In this document: in pieces, positions 24,761 to 33,510 of the stretch
Layout: each line of letters starts with the position of its first letter
Position numbering within the stretch: the first letter of the stretch is position 1
DNA from: Candidatus Falkowbacteria bacterium
GTDB taxonomy: Bacteria; Patescibacteriota; Patescibacteriia; Patescibacteriales; Patescibacteriaceae
Length of the DNA stretch: 64,000 bases
Assembly (NCBI GenBank): GCA_016699775.1
Contig: CP065010.1
Span: 496,001-560,000 of the forward strand
Direction of reading: 5' to 3'
Program-made: the position numbers and the translations under genes
Notes under the pieces: model-generated
Seen by the model: the letters and a program-made list of their open reading frames with translations, nothing else
Databases searched by the model: none
Told to the model about the DNA's origin: nothing

Positions 24761-25284
24761 ATTTTGTAACCTCTTTGTGCTAGAAAAACCGGTCGAAGTC
24801 GTTTTGTAGCTGCATTAATCAAATAGAAAAGTACTGTGGCTATAGCAATACTATACAAAATAGTTACGCCTTGTTCAGTAAAAAAAGTTGGCCAAGAAAT
24901 ACTTCGTTGTTGAATACCAATATACACTTCAAGAAAAAGACTTGAGTTATATAACAGTACAGAAACTCCAGAAACAAAAGCAATGGAATATAAAGAACGG
25001 TTTGTCATTACTTGTTCAAATAAAATATATATAGCCGCAAGAGCTAGACCTAAACCTAAGAAATGTAGGCCATAAACTCCAAAGGAAAAAAGTTCCAAAA
25101 AATAGCTACCACCAATTACCCACCATGCTGAATAACGAATATTACCAAGTAAAAAAACAAATAATAACATAATAGGGAAAAGATGCACCCGATGTAAGCC
25201 TAAAGGTAAGCGACTCATAAAGGCAATATCAATCAGTGCAATAATAATTATTAAAATTAAGTGACTGATAACTTTTATATACAC
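24757..25284 (-). CDS. mreD: Rod shape-determining protein MreD
   Basis: A 175-residue polytopic membrane protein with about five spans. Primary sequence is poorly conserved in this family, but the place between mreC and PBP2, the size, and motifs such as LPLGLHRVHLFPIMLLFVF fit MreD. It would help organise the elongasome at the membrane. Its stop overlaps the PBP2 start by four bases, implying coupled translation; mreC ends 5 bases upstream. Confidence 0.8.
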   Translation of the reverse strand: MYIKVISHLILIIIIALIDIAFMSRLPLGLHRVHLFPIMLLFVFLLGNIRYSAWWVIGGSYFLELFSFGVYGLHFLGLGLALAAIYILFEQVMTNRSLYSIAFVSGVSVLLYNSSLFLEVYIGIQQRSISWPTFFTEQGVTILYSIAIATVLFYLINAATKRLRPVFLAQRGYKI

Positions 25285-25288
25285 AATA

Positions 25289-26095
25289 TTATTTTATTAC
25301 GGTTACTATTTTAATATTAGTAAAATTACTAATTGGTTTAACCAAAGCATGCTGCCAGAGTTCATTACCATCTTTGATTACTTGGTTAATTCGACCAATA
25401 ACTAGTCCAGCCGGCATCCCCTCTTCTAAACCAGAGGTAACTACAATTTGATTTTCTGAAATTTGCTGGCTATGGGGGATAAAATCAATCTTTAGTGTAA
25501 GTGATAAATCACTTTGAATTACGCCAATAGTTTCTGGCTGACCCTGAATAGCCACAGCTATTCGGCAAGAATTATCAAAAAGTAAGCATCCTTGGGAAAT
25601 ATGGTCTTTTGTTTCTGTTATTTTTCCAAGTAATACGCCTTCATTATCAACTATTGGCATTCCAATAGTAATACCATCAAGGCTCCCATGATCAAGGGTT
25701 ATACTCTGCTGTTGGCTAAAACTATTTGGTAATCCGCGAGCAATAACGTTAGAGATAACATATAATCGAGGACTTGCATTAAAAAAATCAAGGAATTTTC
25801 GTAGGGTAATATTTTCTTGCTCAATTTCTGCTACTCGTGCGTTTTCAACAATTAATGTATTATTTTCAGTAGTAAGTCTTGATACTTCATTTTGTAATTG
25901 ATCTAAGTTTTTTTCACTATCTGAACTAGTAGAAAATATATCTCCAAACCAATACGTTAAACGGACAAATGGAGAAAGAAGTTGACTCATTCCTTCATTA
26001 ATTGGTTTTAAAATATTAATTTGCTGTCCTATTACTAAAAAAATAGCAATTACTGCCATAGCGATAAACGTAAGCAGGGATTTTTTTTGTTGCAT
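25289..26095 (-). CDS. mreC: Rod shape-determining protein MreC
   Basis: MreC, 268 residues. It has one N-terminal membrane span (about 8-26), a coiled coil (about 60-95, with LDQLQNEVSRLTTENNTLIVENARV), and the extracytoplasmic beta domain with LDHGSLDGITIGMPIVDNEGVLLGKI and VVTSGLEEGMPAGLVIGRI. It links cytoplasmic MreB to cell-wall enzymes. It lies 9 bases after mreB. Length and domain order are typical. Confidence 0.94.
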   Translation of the reverse strand: MQQKKSLLTFIAMAVIAIFLVIGQQINILKPINEGMSQLLSPFVRLTYWFGDIFSTSSDSEKNLDQLQNEVSRLTTENNTLIVENARVAEIEQENITLRKFLDFFNASPRLYVISNVIARGLPNSFSQQQSITLDHGSLDGITIGMPIVDNEGVLLGKITETKDHISQGCLLFDNSCRIAVAIQGQPETIGVIQSDLSLTLKIDFIPHSQQISENQIVVTSGLEEGMPAGLVIGRINQVIKDGNELWQHALVKPISNFTNIKIVTVIK

Positions 26096-26104
26096 AAATT
26101 GGCT

Positions 26105-27148
26105 TTACAATTCTCTTGTTCCTGGAGCAACAACTTTTTCTAACAAAACTGAATCAGCTAATAAAATACCTGTACCACGGACTACACACGTTAAAGGGTC
26201 ATCGGCTGCCCGAACGGAAATTTTTGTAGCTTGAGCAATTTCTTGATCTAGGCCACGTAAGAGGGCTCCCCCACCGGTTAAAATAATTCCATATTCATAA
26301 ATATCGGCCACTAATTCAGGAGGTGTGGTTTCTAAAATTAATTTTATATTATCAATAACTTGATGAATAGTTCTACTCATTGCTTCACGAACTTGGCTGT
26401 CAGTAATTTTCATTTCTTTTGGTAAACCGTTCATTAAATCACGACCGCGAACCATCATGTCTAGTGATTCTTTTAATGGTGTGGCAGAGCCTATACGAAT
26501 TTTTATTTCTTCAGCTAATTGCTCGCCAATTAATAGATTAAATTCTTCACGAATATATTGAATAATCTCATAGTTTAAAAAATTTCCAGCCAGACGTAGA
26601 TTTTTCCAACTAACAGCTCCACCAAGCGATATAACAGCAATTTCAGTGGTTCCTCCGCCAATATCAACTACCATAGTGGCACTGGCTTCGGTGACTGGTA
26701 GGCGTGCTCCAATAGCTGCTGCCATTGGTTCTTCAACCAAATATACTTGCCTAGCCCCAGCTGATTTGGCAGCATCTTCAACGGCTTTTTTTTCTACTTC
26801 AGTAATATCTAGTGGTATTCCAATTACAACTCGGGGACGTGGTGAAAGACTAAACTGTTCATTGTGAGCTTTATCAATAAAATATTTTAACATTTTTTCA
26901 GTAACTTCAAAGTCAGAAATAACTCCATCAACTAAGGGTTTTATAACCTGAATGTGAGCCGGTGTTTTACCAAGCATTTTTTTAGCTTCTTCACCAACAG
27001 CTAAAATTTCTTCAGTTCGGATATTAACGGCCACAATTGATGGCTCATTAATTAAAATACCCTTGTCTGGAGTGTAGACAAGGGTATTTGCTGTGCCCAA
27101 ATCAATTCCCAAGTCTTTACTAAATTTTCCAAAAAATTTATTAAACAT
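26105..27148 (-). CDS. mreB: Rod shape-determining protein MreB
   Basis: MreB, 347 residues, is the bacterial actin that directs side-wall growth. It has phosphate-1 DLGTANTLVY, the MVVDIGGGTTEIAV phosphate-2 motif, and the adenosine motif IILTGGGALLRGLD. The N-terminal FNKFFGKFSKDLGIDLG supplies the short membrane-binding helix. It opens the mreBCD-mrdA group and follows proS by 24 bases. Its presence suggests a rod-like or at least elongating cell. Confidence 0.98.
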   Translation of the reverse strand: MFNKFFGKFSKDLGIDLGTANTLVYTPDKGILINEPSIVAVNIRTEEILAVGEEAKKMLGKTPAHIQVIKPLVDGVISDFEVTEKMLKYFIDKAHNEQFSLSPRPRVVIGIPLDITEVEKKAVEDAAKSAGARQVYLVEEPMAAAIGARLPVTEASATMVVDIGGGTTEIAVISLGGAVSWKNLRLAGNFLNYEIIQYIREEFNLLIGEQLAEEIKIRIGSATPLKESLDMMVRGRDLMNGLPKEMKITDSQVREAMSRTIHQVIDNIKLILETTPPELVADIYEYGIILTGGGALLRGLDQEIAQATKISVRAADDPLTCVVRGTGILLADSVLLEKVVAPGTREL

Positions 27149-27172
27149 GTATATACATTTTAAAATAAAAAA

Positions 27173-28423
27173 CTACAAAAATCTTGCAAGTAAATTATCA
27201 AAAGCTAAGACCTCACTTTTTTCTTCTTTTCGACCCTTAATTTCCAAGCCACCGGCTGCTAATGATTTCTCACTAACAACAACTCTAAATGGACAACCAA
27301 TTAAGTCAGCATCCTTAAACTTTTCACCATTACTAATTTCGGATCTGTCATCAAACAAAACTTCAATATTTTTTTCTAGCAATTTTGTATAGGCTGATTG
27401 AGCAGCCGCTATAACCTCTTCATTATTACCAAGTGCGAGTAAGTGAATTGTATAGGGGGCAATATTTTCTGGCCAAACAATTCCTCGATCATCTGAAAGA
27501 GTCTCAACAATTGTGCCCATAACGCGAGCTGGACCAATTCCGTATGAACCCATTATTACTTTTTGAGAATCTCCTTGTTCATCAAGATAGGTTAAGTCTA
27601 GAGCATCGGAAAAACGAGTACCAAGATTAAATATATTCCCAACCTCAGAGGCTTTTGACTCAACAAGGTCTGTTTCTGATAATTCTAATTCTGAAAGTAT
27701 ATCTTTTGAGAAAACTTCTTTATTAATAGCTAGTTTTTTTTCTTTGTGTATATAGATTGTGTCTTCACCGGCGTCAGTAACCACCTGAAATTCGTGTGAG
27801 AATTTTGAAAAAACGCCTCCTGAGGCTGTTGTGATATAGGTTATGTCACCAAGTCCCAATTGATTAAATATTTCAGTATAAGCTTGTTTGATTTTTTCAT
27901 ATAAGCTTTCATGTTCGGAAATATTTCGAGAAAAAGAGTACATATCTTTCATTACAAATTCTCTCGTTCGCATAATACCACTTTTGGCACGAACTTCATT
28001 TCGGAACTTTGTTTGAAATTGATAAAGTAATTTTGGCACATCACGATATGATAAAATATAATTTTTCATCATTTTAGTGATGGCTGCTTCGTGCGTAAAG
28101 GCTAAGCCTAGTTCAGTGTCATTTTTTAATTTTGTTTTAAACCAAATATCAACTTCTGCATCATCCCATTGATTGGTTGGTTCCCATGTTTCTTTGTTTT
28201 GCAGTGAAGATAAGGTAATTTCCTGACCACCAACCTTATTCATTTCTGTTCTAATAACATTCTCAATCTTTTTTATTACTCTAAGGCCTAAAGGAAGAAA
28301 ACCATAGACCCCCGCCATTTCTTTGTATACAAATCCAGCTTTGAGTAAAAGTTGAGCATTCAAAGAAGTTTCGTCCTTTGGCGTTTCTTTGATTGTTTTG
28401 GTAAATAATTGAGATTGACGCAT
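27173..28423 (-). CDS. proS: Prolyl-tRNA synthetase, short form without editing domain
   Basis: About 416 residues from the ATG at 28423 (MRQSQLFTKTIKE). It is a class II synthetase with motif 2 in FRNEVRAKSGIMRTREFVMKD, motif 3 in GSYGIGPARVMGT, and a C-terminal anticodon-binding domain (VLFDDRSEISNGEKFKDADLIG). Bacterial ProRS usually has an editing insertion of about 180 residues between motifs 2 and 3. Only about 80 residues are present here, so Ala-tRNA(Pro) editing in cis is presumably absent. A frame open to 28483 adds a segment overlapping the secF terminator and is rejected. Confidence 0.93.
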   Translation of the reverse strand: MRQSQLFTKTIKETPKDETSLNAQLLLKAGFVYKEMAGVYGFLPLGLRVIKKIENVIRTEMNKVGGQEITLSSLQNKETWEPTNQWDDAEVDIWFKTKLKNDTELGLAFTHEAAITKMMKNYILSYRDVPKLLYQFQTKFRNEVRAKSGIMRTREFVMKDMYSFSRNISEHESLYEKIKQAYTEIFNQLGLGDITYITTASGGVFSKFSHEFQVVTDAGEDTIYIHKEKKLAINKEVFSKDILSELELSETDLVESKASEVGNIFNLGTRFSDALDLTYLDEQGDSQKVIMGSYGIGPARVMGTIVETLSDDRGIVWPENIAPYTIHLLALGNNEEVIAAAQSAYTKLLEKNIEVLFDDRSEISNGEKFKDADLIGCPFRVVVSEKSLAAGGLEIKGRKEEKSEVLAFDNLLARFL

Positions 28424-28470
28424 ATAATTTGTTCTGGAAGTATACCGGAAATATAGCTCTTTGTCAAAAT

Positions 28471-28508
28471 AAAAACAGCCCATTTTTTATAATAAATAGG
28501 CTGTTTTA
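28471..28508 (-). terminator. Terminator of secD-secF
   Basis: AAAACAGCC (28472-28480) pairs with GGCTGTTTT (28499-28507). On the minus strand the stem ends in a U-tract. It lies between the secF stop and the proS start. Confidence 0.8.
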
Positions 28509-28524
28509 TTCAGAAATAAGAATA

Positions 28525-29439
28525 TTATGATTGACGTTGTTTCATTTGCTGCCAAATAACCAATAACGGAGAGGCTAGGAAAATTGAGCTATAAGTCCCA
28601 AAGAAAATTCCAATCAATAAAGCCAAAGAAAAATAATGGATTGACGAGCCACCAAGAACAGTGGTTGAAAGCAAAACTAATAATACTGTTACTGAAGTGT
28701 TTATAGAACGACGAAGAGTTTGGTTAACACTGGTATTTACTGTTCCAGCAAAGTCGTCATTAGAACGTGGTAAGTTTTCTCGTAATCGGTCAAAAACAAC
28801 AATTGTATCGTGAACTGAAAAACCAAGCACAGTTAAGACAGCTGCAATAAAGCTTGTATTAATTTCAACCCCGTGAAAATGTCCAAGGTAAGCAAAAAAG
28901 CCAAGAACAATTATAACATCATGAAATAATGAAATAATCGTTGCCATGCCATATTTCCATGAAGTAACAGGACGAGAAACTTTTCTAAAGGCCCAAGCAA
29001 TATACAAACTAATAGATAATAATACTAATAAGGTGGCGTAGATGGCCTTTTGTTGTAATTCTTGACCAATTGATGGTCCTACAGACTCAAAACGCAATTC
29101 TTCAAAGTTTACTTGGTTATTCTCTGATATAGGTGATAGTTCTCGTAATTTTGTTAAGACAGCCTGGTGAGTTTCTTCACTAGTATCTTGAAAACGTAAA
29201 ATCATTCCCTTCTCATTAACAGGTTGGACGGTTAAACTTTTTAGATTATTACTTTGTAGTGCTTCCTCAATTATGGTTACTGATGGGCGATCAGTATTAT
29301 ATTGAATTTCTAATAAACTTCCTCCAGTAAAATCAATGCCAAGTCGTAAGCCCCACATTGATAATGCGACTATTGAGGTGGCTATTAAGAGACCGGAAAT
29401 AGAGAGCCAAATTTTACTTTTTGAAATAATATTATACAT
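28525..29439 (-). CDS. secF: Protein translocase subunit SecF
   Basis: SecF, 304 residues, six membrane spans. It has the N-terminal motif GLRLGIDFTGGSLLEIQY and the conserved helix-4 region SVHDTIVVFDRLRE. With SecD it uses the proton-motive force to pull proteins from the SecYEG channel on the outer face. It begins 9 bases after secD, and a terminator follows. The length is normal. Confidence 0.96.
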   Translation of the reverse strand: MYNIISKSKIWLSISGLLIATSIVALSMWGLRLGIDFTGGSLLEIQYNTDRPSVTIIEEALQSNNLKSLTVQPVNEKGMILRFQDTSEETHQAVLTKLRELSPISENNQVNFEELRFESVGPSIGQELQQKAIYATLLVLLSISLYIAWAFRKVSRPVTSWKYGMATIISLFHDVIIVLGFFAYLGHFHGVEINTSFIAAVLTVLGFSVHDTIVVFDRLRENLPRSNDDFAGTVNTSVNQTLRRSINTSVTVLLVLLSTTVLGGSSIHYFSLALLIGIFFGTYSSIFLASPLLVIWQQMKQRQS

Positions 29440-29447
29440 AATATTGT

Positions 29448-31469
29448 CTATTGATTTTTCTTATAGCCAATTAACCATCGGTGTTTCTCAAACCACTGCT
29501 CGCTAAACAATCGTAAAAGAGTTCTGGTTATGGTAATTGCGCTAAACATTGAAAGCAAAACACCAAGCATCAAAGTAACGGCAAAACCTTTAATTACACT
29601 GGTAGAAAATTCAATCAATACAAATGTAGTTAACAATGTAGTGAAATTACTATCTCTGATTGATGGCCAAGCTCTTGAGAAGCCTTCACTTATAGCCGTT
29701 GATAATGATTTTCCGGCTCTTAATTCTTCCTTGAGACGTTCAAAAATCAAAATGTTAGCATCAACCGCCATACCGATAGACAGAATAAATCCAGCAATTC
29801 CTGATAAGGTTAAAGTTACAGGCCACAACTTAAAAATGGCTAATGATAATATTCCATAGGCAGCCAGAGCAATAATAGATAGAAAACCAAGAAATCTATA
29901 GTAGATTAACATAAAGATGGCGACCAAAATTAAACCAATCATACCTGCATATAAGCTGTCTCTAACTGACTGTTGACCCAAACTTGCCCCAACTGTTTGC
30001 TGATTAACTAGAGTAATTGGAACCGGTAAAGCTCCAGCATTAAGTCGCTTTGCTAAATCCCGGGCTTCTGTAACAGTGAAACTACCAGAAATTACGGCTT
30101 GTCCTCCAGTAATTTTTTCATTAACGTTAGGTGTGCTAATTGGGTAATTATCAAGAAAAATGGCCACTGGTTTACCAACATTTCGTTCAGTAATTTCTTC
30201 AAACATCTTTGATCCAGCTTCATCAAACTCTAGACTTACTTCCGGAGAATTATCTTGAGGATTAAACTGAACAGTTGCCCGCTTGAGGTTTTTTCCTGTT
30301 AACTCAGTATTTTTCCAATCAGATTCAGGTCCAAGAATATCATCAATTGATTGTGTAGCAATCAAAATATGGCTGATATTGTATTCAGGATTTTCATCGG
30401 TTTTATGAATTAAATGATAGCCAAACTTTGTTTCAACAACAAAAGAAATAGTGTCAATTTTTTGACCAAAAGCAACTTCTTCAAATGGTTTAGCCATTAT
30501 ATCTTTACCAAACCAACCAAGATCACCGCCACGTTCCTTATTAGACGCATCAGTGGAATGTTGTTTAACTAAATCAGCGAAATTTTTTGGTGTTGCTTGT
30601 TCTTTTATTTCCTTAATTTTTTTATAAGCATCTTCTTTACTCATTTCACTGGAACATCCTTCTGAGCCTTTATAGCAAAGTAGTAAATGAGAAGCTTTAA
30701 CTTCTTTAATTCGTTGGTCATTAACTTTTATTATTTCAAAGCCACGATCTGTCTGAATATAGGTTGAACCAACTTGCCCAATAGCAATTTTTGAGGCAAC
30801 ACTAGCGATCTCCTCACTATCTCGTTTTGAAACCCACTCCACATTACCTCCGTTGTCTTTACTGGTTGTGTCATCGCTATATTCTTTTGCTAAGGCAGAA
30901 AAATCGCCATTACTTTTAACTTTTTGTAATACTTCATCAGCTTTCTTTTTGGCTGATTCATTAAAAACTTTTAAGCTATTCTCTTCTTCCGTAGTAAGAG
31001 CTCGTCTGGCTGTATTTTGTTCTTTAAATTCTAGTAATGGTGTTTCACCAATTTTTTTAATGGCTTCTCCAATATCTTTGATACCTGCTAATTCAACTAG
31101 AATTCGATATTTATTATCAGCTGTTCGGTTAACTTCAACATGAGGCTCACTAACACCAAAGACGTTAACTCTTTTTTCAATGACATCACGGGCGCCTTCA
31201 ACTGCATTCCCCTGTTCTCCAGCCGGAACTCCTGAAACATCAGCATCATATGTAAGCTGGGATCCACCTAGTAAATCAAGACCAAGTCTAAAAGGAATCT
31301 CTTTTACTTTTGGTAAAGGGATCTTGTAGGCGTCAATTGCTTGATTATAATAGTTACCAAAAACTACTAAAGAACCGGCAATTATAATTATTAATATAAA
31401 AACAAAGCTCCGCCAGACACGGCCTTTGCTTGTCACACGAAGTAATTTAGAAAAGCGACTTTCAGGCAT
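29448..31469 (-). CDS. secD: SecD with an inserted parvulin (PpiC-type) module
   Basis: At 673 residues this SecD is much longer than usual. The first span (about 21-38), RLGLDLLGGSQLTYDAD and KRVNVFGVSEPHV are normal. Residues about 150-365 are an insertion with parvulin features twice over: NGDFSALAKEYSDD...NGGNVEWV (172-252), and KASHLLLCYKG...NFADLVKQHSTD...RGGDLGWFGKD...FGYHLIHKTDE (258-356). SecD then resumes with VSLEFDEAGSKMFEEIT and the channel spans including GMAVDANILIFERLKEE. The module would lie on the extracytoplasmic side, where it could fold proteins as they leave the channel. Confidence 0.93.
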   Translation of the reverse strand: MPESRFSKLLRVTSKGRVWRSFVFILIIIIAGSLVVFGNYYNQAIDAYKIPLPKVKEIPFRLGLDLLGGSQLTYDADVSGVPAGEQGNAVEGARDVIEKRVNVFGVSEPHVEVNRTADNKYRILVELAGIKDIGEAIKKIGETPLLEFKEQNTARRALTTEEENSLKVFNESAKKKADEVLQKVKSNGDFSALAKEYSDDTTSKDNGGNVEWVSKRDSEEIASVASKIAIGQVGSTYIQTDRGFEIIKVNDQRIKEVKASHLLLCYKGSEGCSSEMSKEDAYKKIKEIKEQATPKNFADLVKQHSTDASNKERGGDLGWFGKDIMAKPFEEVAFGQKIDTISFVVETKFGYHLIHKTDENPEYNISHILIATQSIDDILGPESDWKNTELTGKNLKRATVQFNPQDNSPEVSLEFDEAGSKMFEEITERNVGKPVAIFLDNYPISTPNVNEKITGGQAVISGSFTVTEARDLAKRLNAGALPVPITLVNQQTVGASLGQQSVRDSLYAGMIGLILVAIFMLIYYRFLGFLSIIALAAYGILSLAIFKLWPVTLTLSGIAGFILSIGMAVDANILIFERLKEELRAGKSLSTAISEGFSRAWPSIRDSNFTTLLTTFVLIEFSTSVIKGFAVTLMLGVLLSMFSAITITRTLLRLFSEQWFEKHRWLIGYKKNQ

Positions 31470-31548
31470 AGAGGGAAATTTAAGGATATTTGGGTATTAT
31501 ACAGTAAGGACTATAAAAAGCAAGGCTAAAAATGTGGAAAAACTTAGT

Positions 31549-31986
31549 CTATTTCAGAAGGGATTGGATAAATAATATATTTAGATTTATTCCTGGGCAA
31601 GATTTATGGGCAAAATCACGATGAAAGAATATATAGTTTGATTCAATTTTATATTTTTTGGCTAATTTTCGTAATAAATCACGAAGGGCATACATTTGCT
31701 CAGCTTTTGGTTTTTCTTGATCAAAATTTCCGTCAAGGCAAATATGAAGACAACGCCCATCGTTCATTCTTTTTTGCCAACAAGCTACTGAGATTTCTCC
31801 ATCTTGCCGAGCTTGTCTTATTTTTCCATTAGTGGCAATTTCGTAATGATAGCCATTATAAAATCCTTTACTACTTTTTACACCCCACTTTTTCTGATGA
31901 TAGAGATTAGTTGCTTTAAACTGATCAGGATTTTTGTTAATTGAGACAGCAGTGTGATGAATCATTATACTGGATGGCTTAATCAT
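31549..31986 (-). CDS. N-acetylmuramoyl-L-alanine amidase-like protein (Amidase_2/PGRP fold)
   Basis: About 145 residues. It shows the zinc-amidase pattern: MIHHTAVS near the start (first His ligand), FYNGYHYEIATNG in the middle, and HRDFAHKSCPG near the end (second His and the Cys ligand). These enzymes cut the bond between muramic acid and the peptide stem. I chose the ATG at 31986 (MIKPSSIMIHHTAV); the frame extends to 32031 but the added residues are not a clear signal peptide. Without an export signal its site of action is uncertain. Confidence 0.8.
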   Translation of the reverse strand: MIKPSSIMIHHTAVSINKNPDQFKATNLYHQKKWGVKSSKGFYNGYHYEIATNGKIRQARQDGEISVACWQKRMNDGRCLHICLDGNFDQEKPKAEQMYALRDLLRKLAKKYKIESNYIFFHRDFAHKSCPGINLNILFIQSLLK

Positions 31987-32061
31987 AAAGCTAAATACAA
32001 AATGACTAAATTTTAAATCCAAAACTATCAAATAAAAAAATAAAATCTCAAAATTAAATGA

Positions 32062-32613
32062 CTAATCTTTTTTTATCTTTTCAAGTAGTGAATCAAGTTT
32101 TCGATATAATTCAGCACGGATGCCAGAGTTTTCAATAATATAATTTGCTTTGGCTATAACATTATCTACTTCATGTGATTCAGGATCATTATTCCTTTCA
32201 GCTTCTTCTTGCTCTTGAAATTCTTCAAACGAAATATTATCCCCAACGCGATTACGACTAATTGTTCGTTCATATCGGGAATGTAACGGAGCTTCTAGCG
32301 CAACAAGTGTAAAATTGTCTTTAAAAAAATTTTTAGTATAATCTGCTTCTGCCACGTTTCTAAAACCAGTTATCACAGTATTCCCTTTCACTTGCTCACA
32401 AGCTATATCAACTGGATAAAAGGCACCGCGTTTTTTCCTTTCTTCAGCAGCAAACTTTCGAATTGAAGGTCGATCAATGGAAAGATTTCTTTTTTTCATT
32501 TCTTCCCGGAGTAAATCTCCACAAGAAATATGAGCAAAGCCCTTACTAGCGATAAATTCAGCGGCTGTATCTTTACCCGAGGAAGGATGTCCGGTTAATC
32601 CAATAATAATCAT
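32062..32613 (-). CDS. P-loop nucleotide kinase-like protein (dephospho-CoA kinase-like)
   Basis: A 183-residue P-loop kinase starting MIIIGLTGHPSSGKDTAAEF, with Walker A GHPSSGKD. It continues GFAHISCGDLLREEMKKRN and GNTVITGFRNVAEADY. It is a paralogue of the 11747-12298 protein: same length, same opening and similar motif spacing. Both belong to the dephospho-CoA-kinase/dNMP-kinase superfamily; the substrate is unknown. Its start overlaps the end of the nucleotidyltransferase gene by four bases, so the two are translationally coupled. Confidence 0.72.
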   Translation of the reverse strand: MIIIGLTGHPSSGKDTAAEFIASKGFAHISCGDLLREEMKKRNLSIDRPSIRKFAAEERKKRGAFYPVDIACEQVKGNTVITGFRNVAEADYTKNFFKDNFTLVALEAPLHSRYERTISRNRVGDNISFEEFQEQEEAERNNDPESHEVDNVIAKANYIIENSGIRAELYRKLDSLLEKIKKD

Positions 32614-33098
32614 TTATATTTGCTTAAAGTTTTTTTAGCAGCTTTGCCGACTAAAACAGAGCTTGATTGAATTTTACCACCTTTGCCAATATTAAACACC
32701 ATTTTAATCCCTAATTTTTTGCACAATTTATTTTCAGGAATTTCATCCAAAAAACGATCTCCGCCATTAGCGAAAATATCGGGTTTAAGTTTAGCAAGTT
32801 CTTTGACAACACTTCGTTCAAGTGGATTGCTATATGTAGTATTTTTTTTATGTGAAGTATATATAACTTTATCAACGGCTGATAAGGCCATTAGTAACTC
32901 TTTGCGCTCTTTTTGAGGCATGAATATATAGCCCTTTTTAGCGCGTAGCCAGTGATCATTGTTCATTATGACTACTAATTCATCCCCAAGTGCCTTAGCC
33001 TCGTTAATAAGACGAATATGGCCAATATGGATGGGGTCAAAGCCACCACTAATAGCTACGATGATTTTCCTCTGGTTTTTTAGGGAGGGTTTTTTCAT
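32610..33098 (-). CDS. Cytidylyltransferase-like nucleotidyltransferase
   Basis: A 162-residue protein of the HxGH nucleotidyltransferase superfamily. GGFDPIHIGHIRLINEAKALGD carries the catalytic HIGH-like motif, and GKIQSSSVLVGK near the end is the second phosphate-binding motif. The middle (MPQKERKELLMALSAVDKVIY) resembles RfaE C-terminal/TagD-type enzymes, so it may make a CDP- or ADP-activated sugar, polyol or cofactor. It forms a coupled pair with the kinase-like gene. The precise substrate cannot be called. Confidence 0.75.
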   Translation of the reverse strand: MKKPSLKNQRKIIVAISGGFDPIHIGHIRLINEAKALGDELVVIMNNDHWLRAKKGYIFMPQKERKELLMALSAVDKVIYTSHKKNTTYSNPLERSVVKELAKLKPDIFANGGDRFLDEIPENKLCKKLGIKMVFNIGKGGKIQSSSVLVGKAAKKTLSKYK

Positions 33099-33106
33099 AT
33101 AATTCT

Positions 33107-33189
33107 GTCATCCCCGCGAAGGCGGTGATCTGATTAATCACAAGGTCTCCGCCGGAGTTTATCCCTGCGTAGGCAGGGACCAGGATGAC
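33107..33189. repeat. Palindromic repeat doublet (GTCATCC...GGATGAC)
   Basis: The 83-base unit starts GTCATCCCCGCGAAGGCGG and ends in the inverse terminal sequence GGATGAC, with a second hairpin CCCTGCGTAGGCAGGG inside. The unit at 57420-57494 has the same plan. Two head-to-head palindromes of this type resemble REP doublets or a small non-autonomous element. Confidence 0.7.
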
Positions 33190-33198
33190 AATAGTAAA

Positions 33199-33462
33199 TT
33201 ACTCCAAAGAAATTATCTGAAATCCTTTCTTCTCTATCTCCTCAACTGGCCAAAAAAGTTTGTCGAGTTTAAACTTCTTTACGTAAGTTACTTTTTTCTG
33301 AAGTTTTCGGCCTGTTAACTGTTTATTCTCGTCTATCTCTACTAATTCTAGCATGTCCCCTTCTTTAATTGTGAAGTTATTAAGTCGCAAATCAAACTTT
33401 TTCTTTCCAGACAGCAAGTCTTCATAATATCCCTTAACAATTTTCTTTCTGATACGGTTCAT
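33199..33462 (-). CDS. DUF3850/ASCH-like small protein
   Basis: The 87-residue protein begins MNRIRKKIVKGYYEDLLSGKKKFDLRLNNFTIKEGD, which matches the ASCH-like fold of DUF3850 (a Lys/Arg-rich first strand, an LSGKK.FDLR turn, then xxGD). These small beta-barrel proteins are thought to bind RNA or modified nucleotides; the function here is unknown. Palindromic repeats lie on both sides (33107-33189 and 33472-33499), so the gene may have arrived as a small cassette. No ribosome-binding sequence is evident. Confidence 0.65.
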   Translation of the reverse strand: MNRIRKKIVKGYYEDLLSGKKKFDLRLNNFTIKEGDMLELVEIDENKQLTGRKLQKKVTYVKKFKLDKLFWPVEEIEKKGFQIISLE

Positions 33463-33471
33463 AAAATTTTA

Positions 33472-33499
33472 CCTAGATCCCCGCTTTCGCGGGGATGAC
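33472..33499. repeat. Single palindromic repeat upstream of the DUF3850 gene
   Basis: CCTAGATCCCCGC and GCGGGGATGAC flank TTTC and form a strong hairpin. It is the single-arm form of the GTCATCC family in inverted orientation and lies between secA and the DUF3850 gene. Confidence 0.65.
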
Positions 33500-33510
33500 A
33501 GGAGAAAGTA

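Noticed and set aside
28424-28483. N-terminal extension of proS
   Set aside because: It would cover the secD-secF terminator stem, and the family starts close to the chosen ATG.
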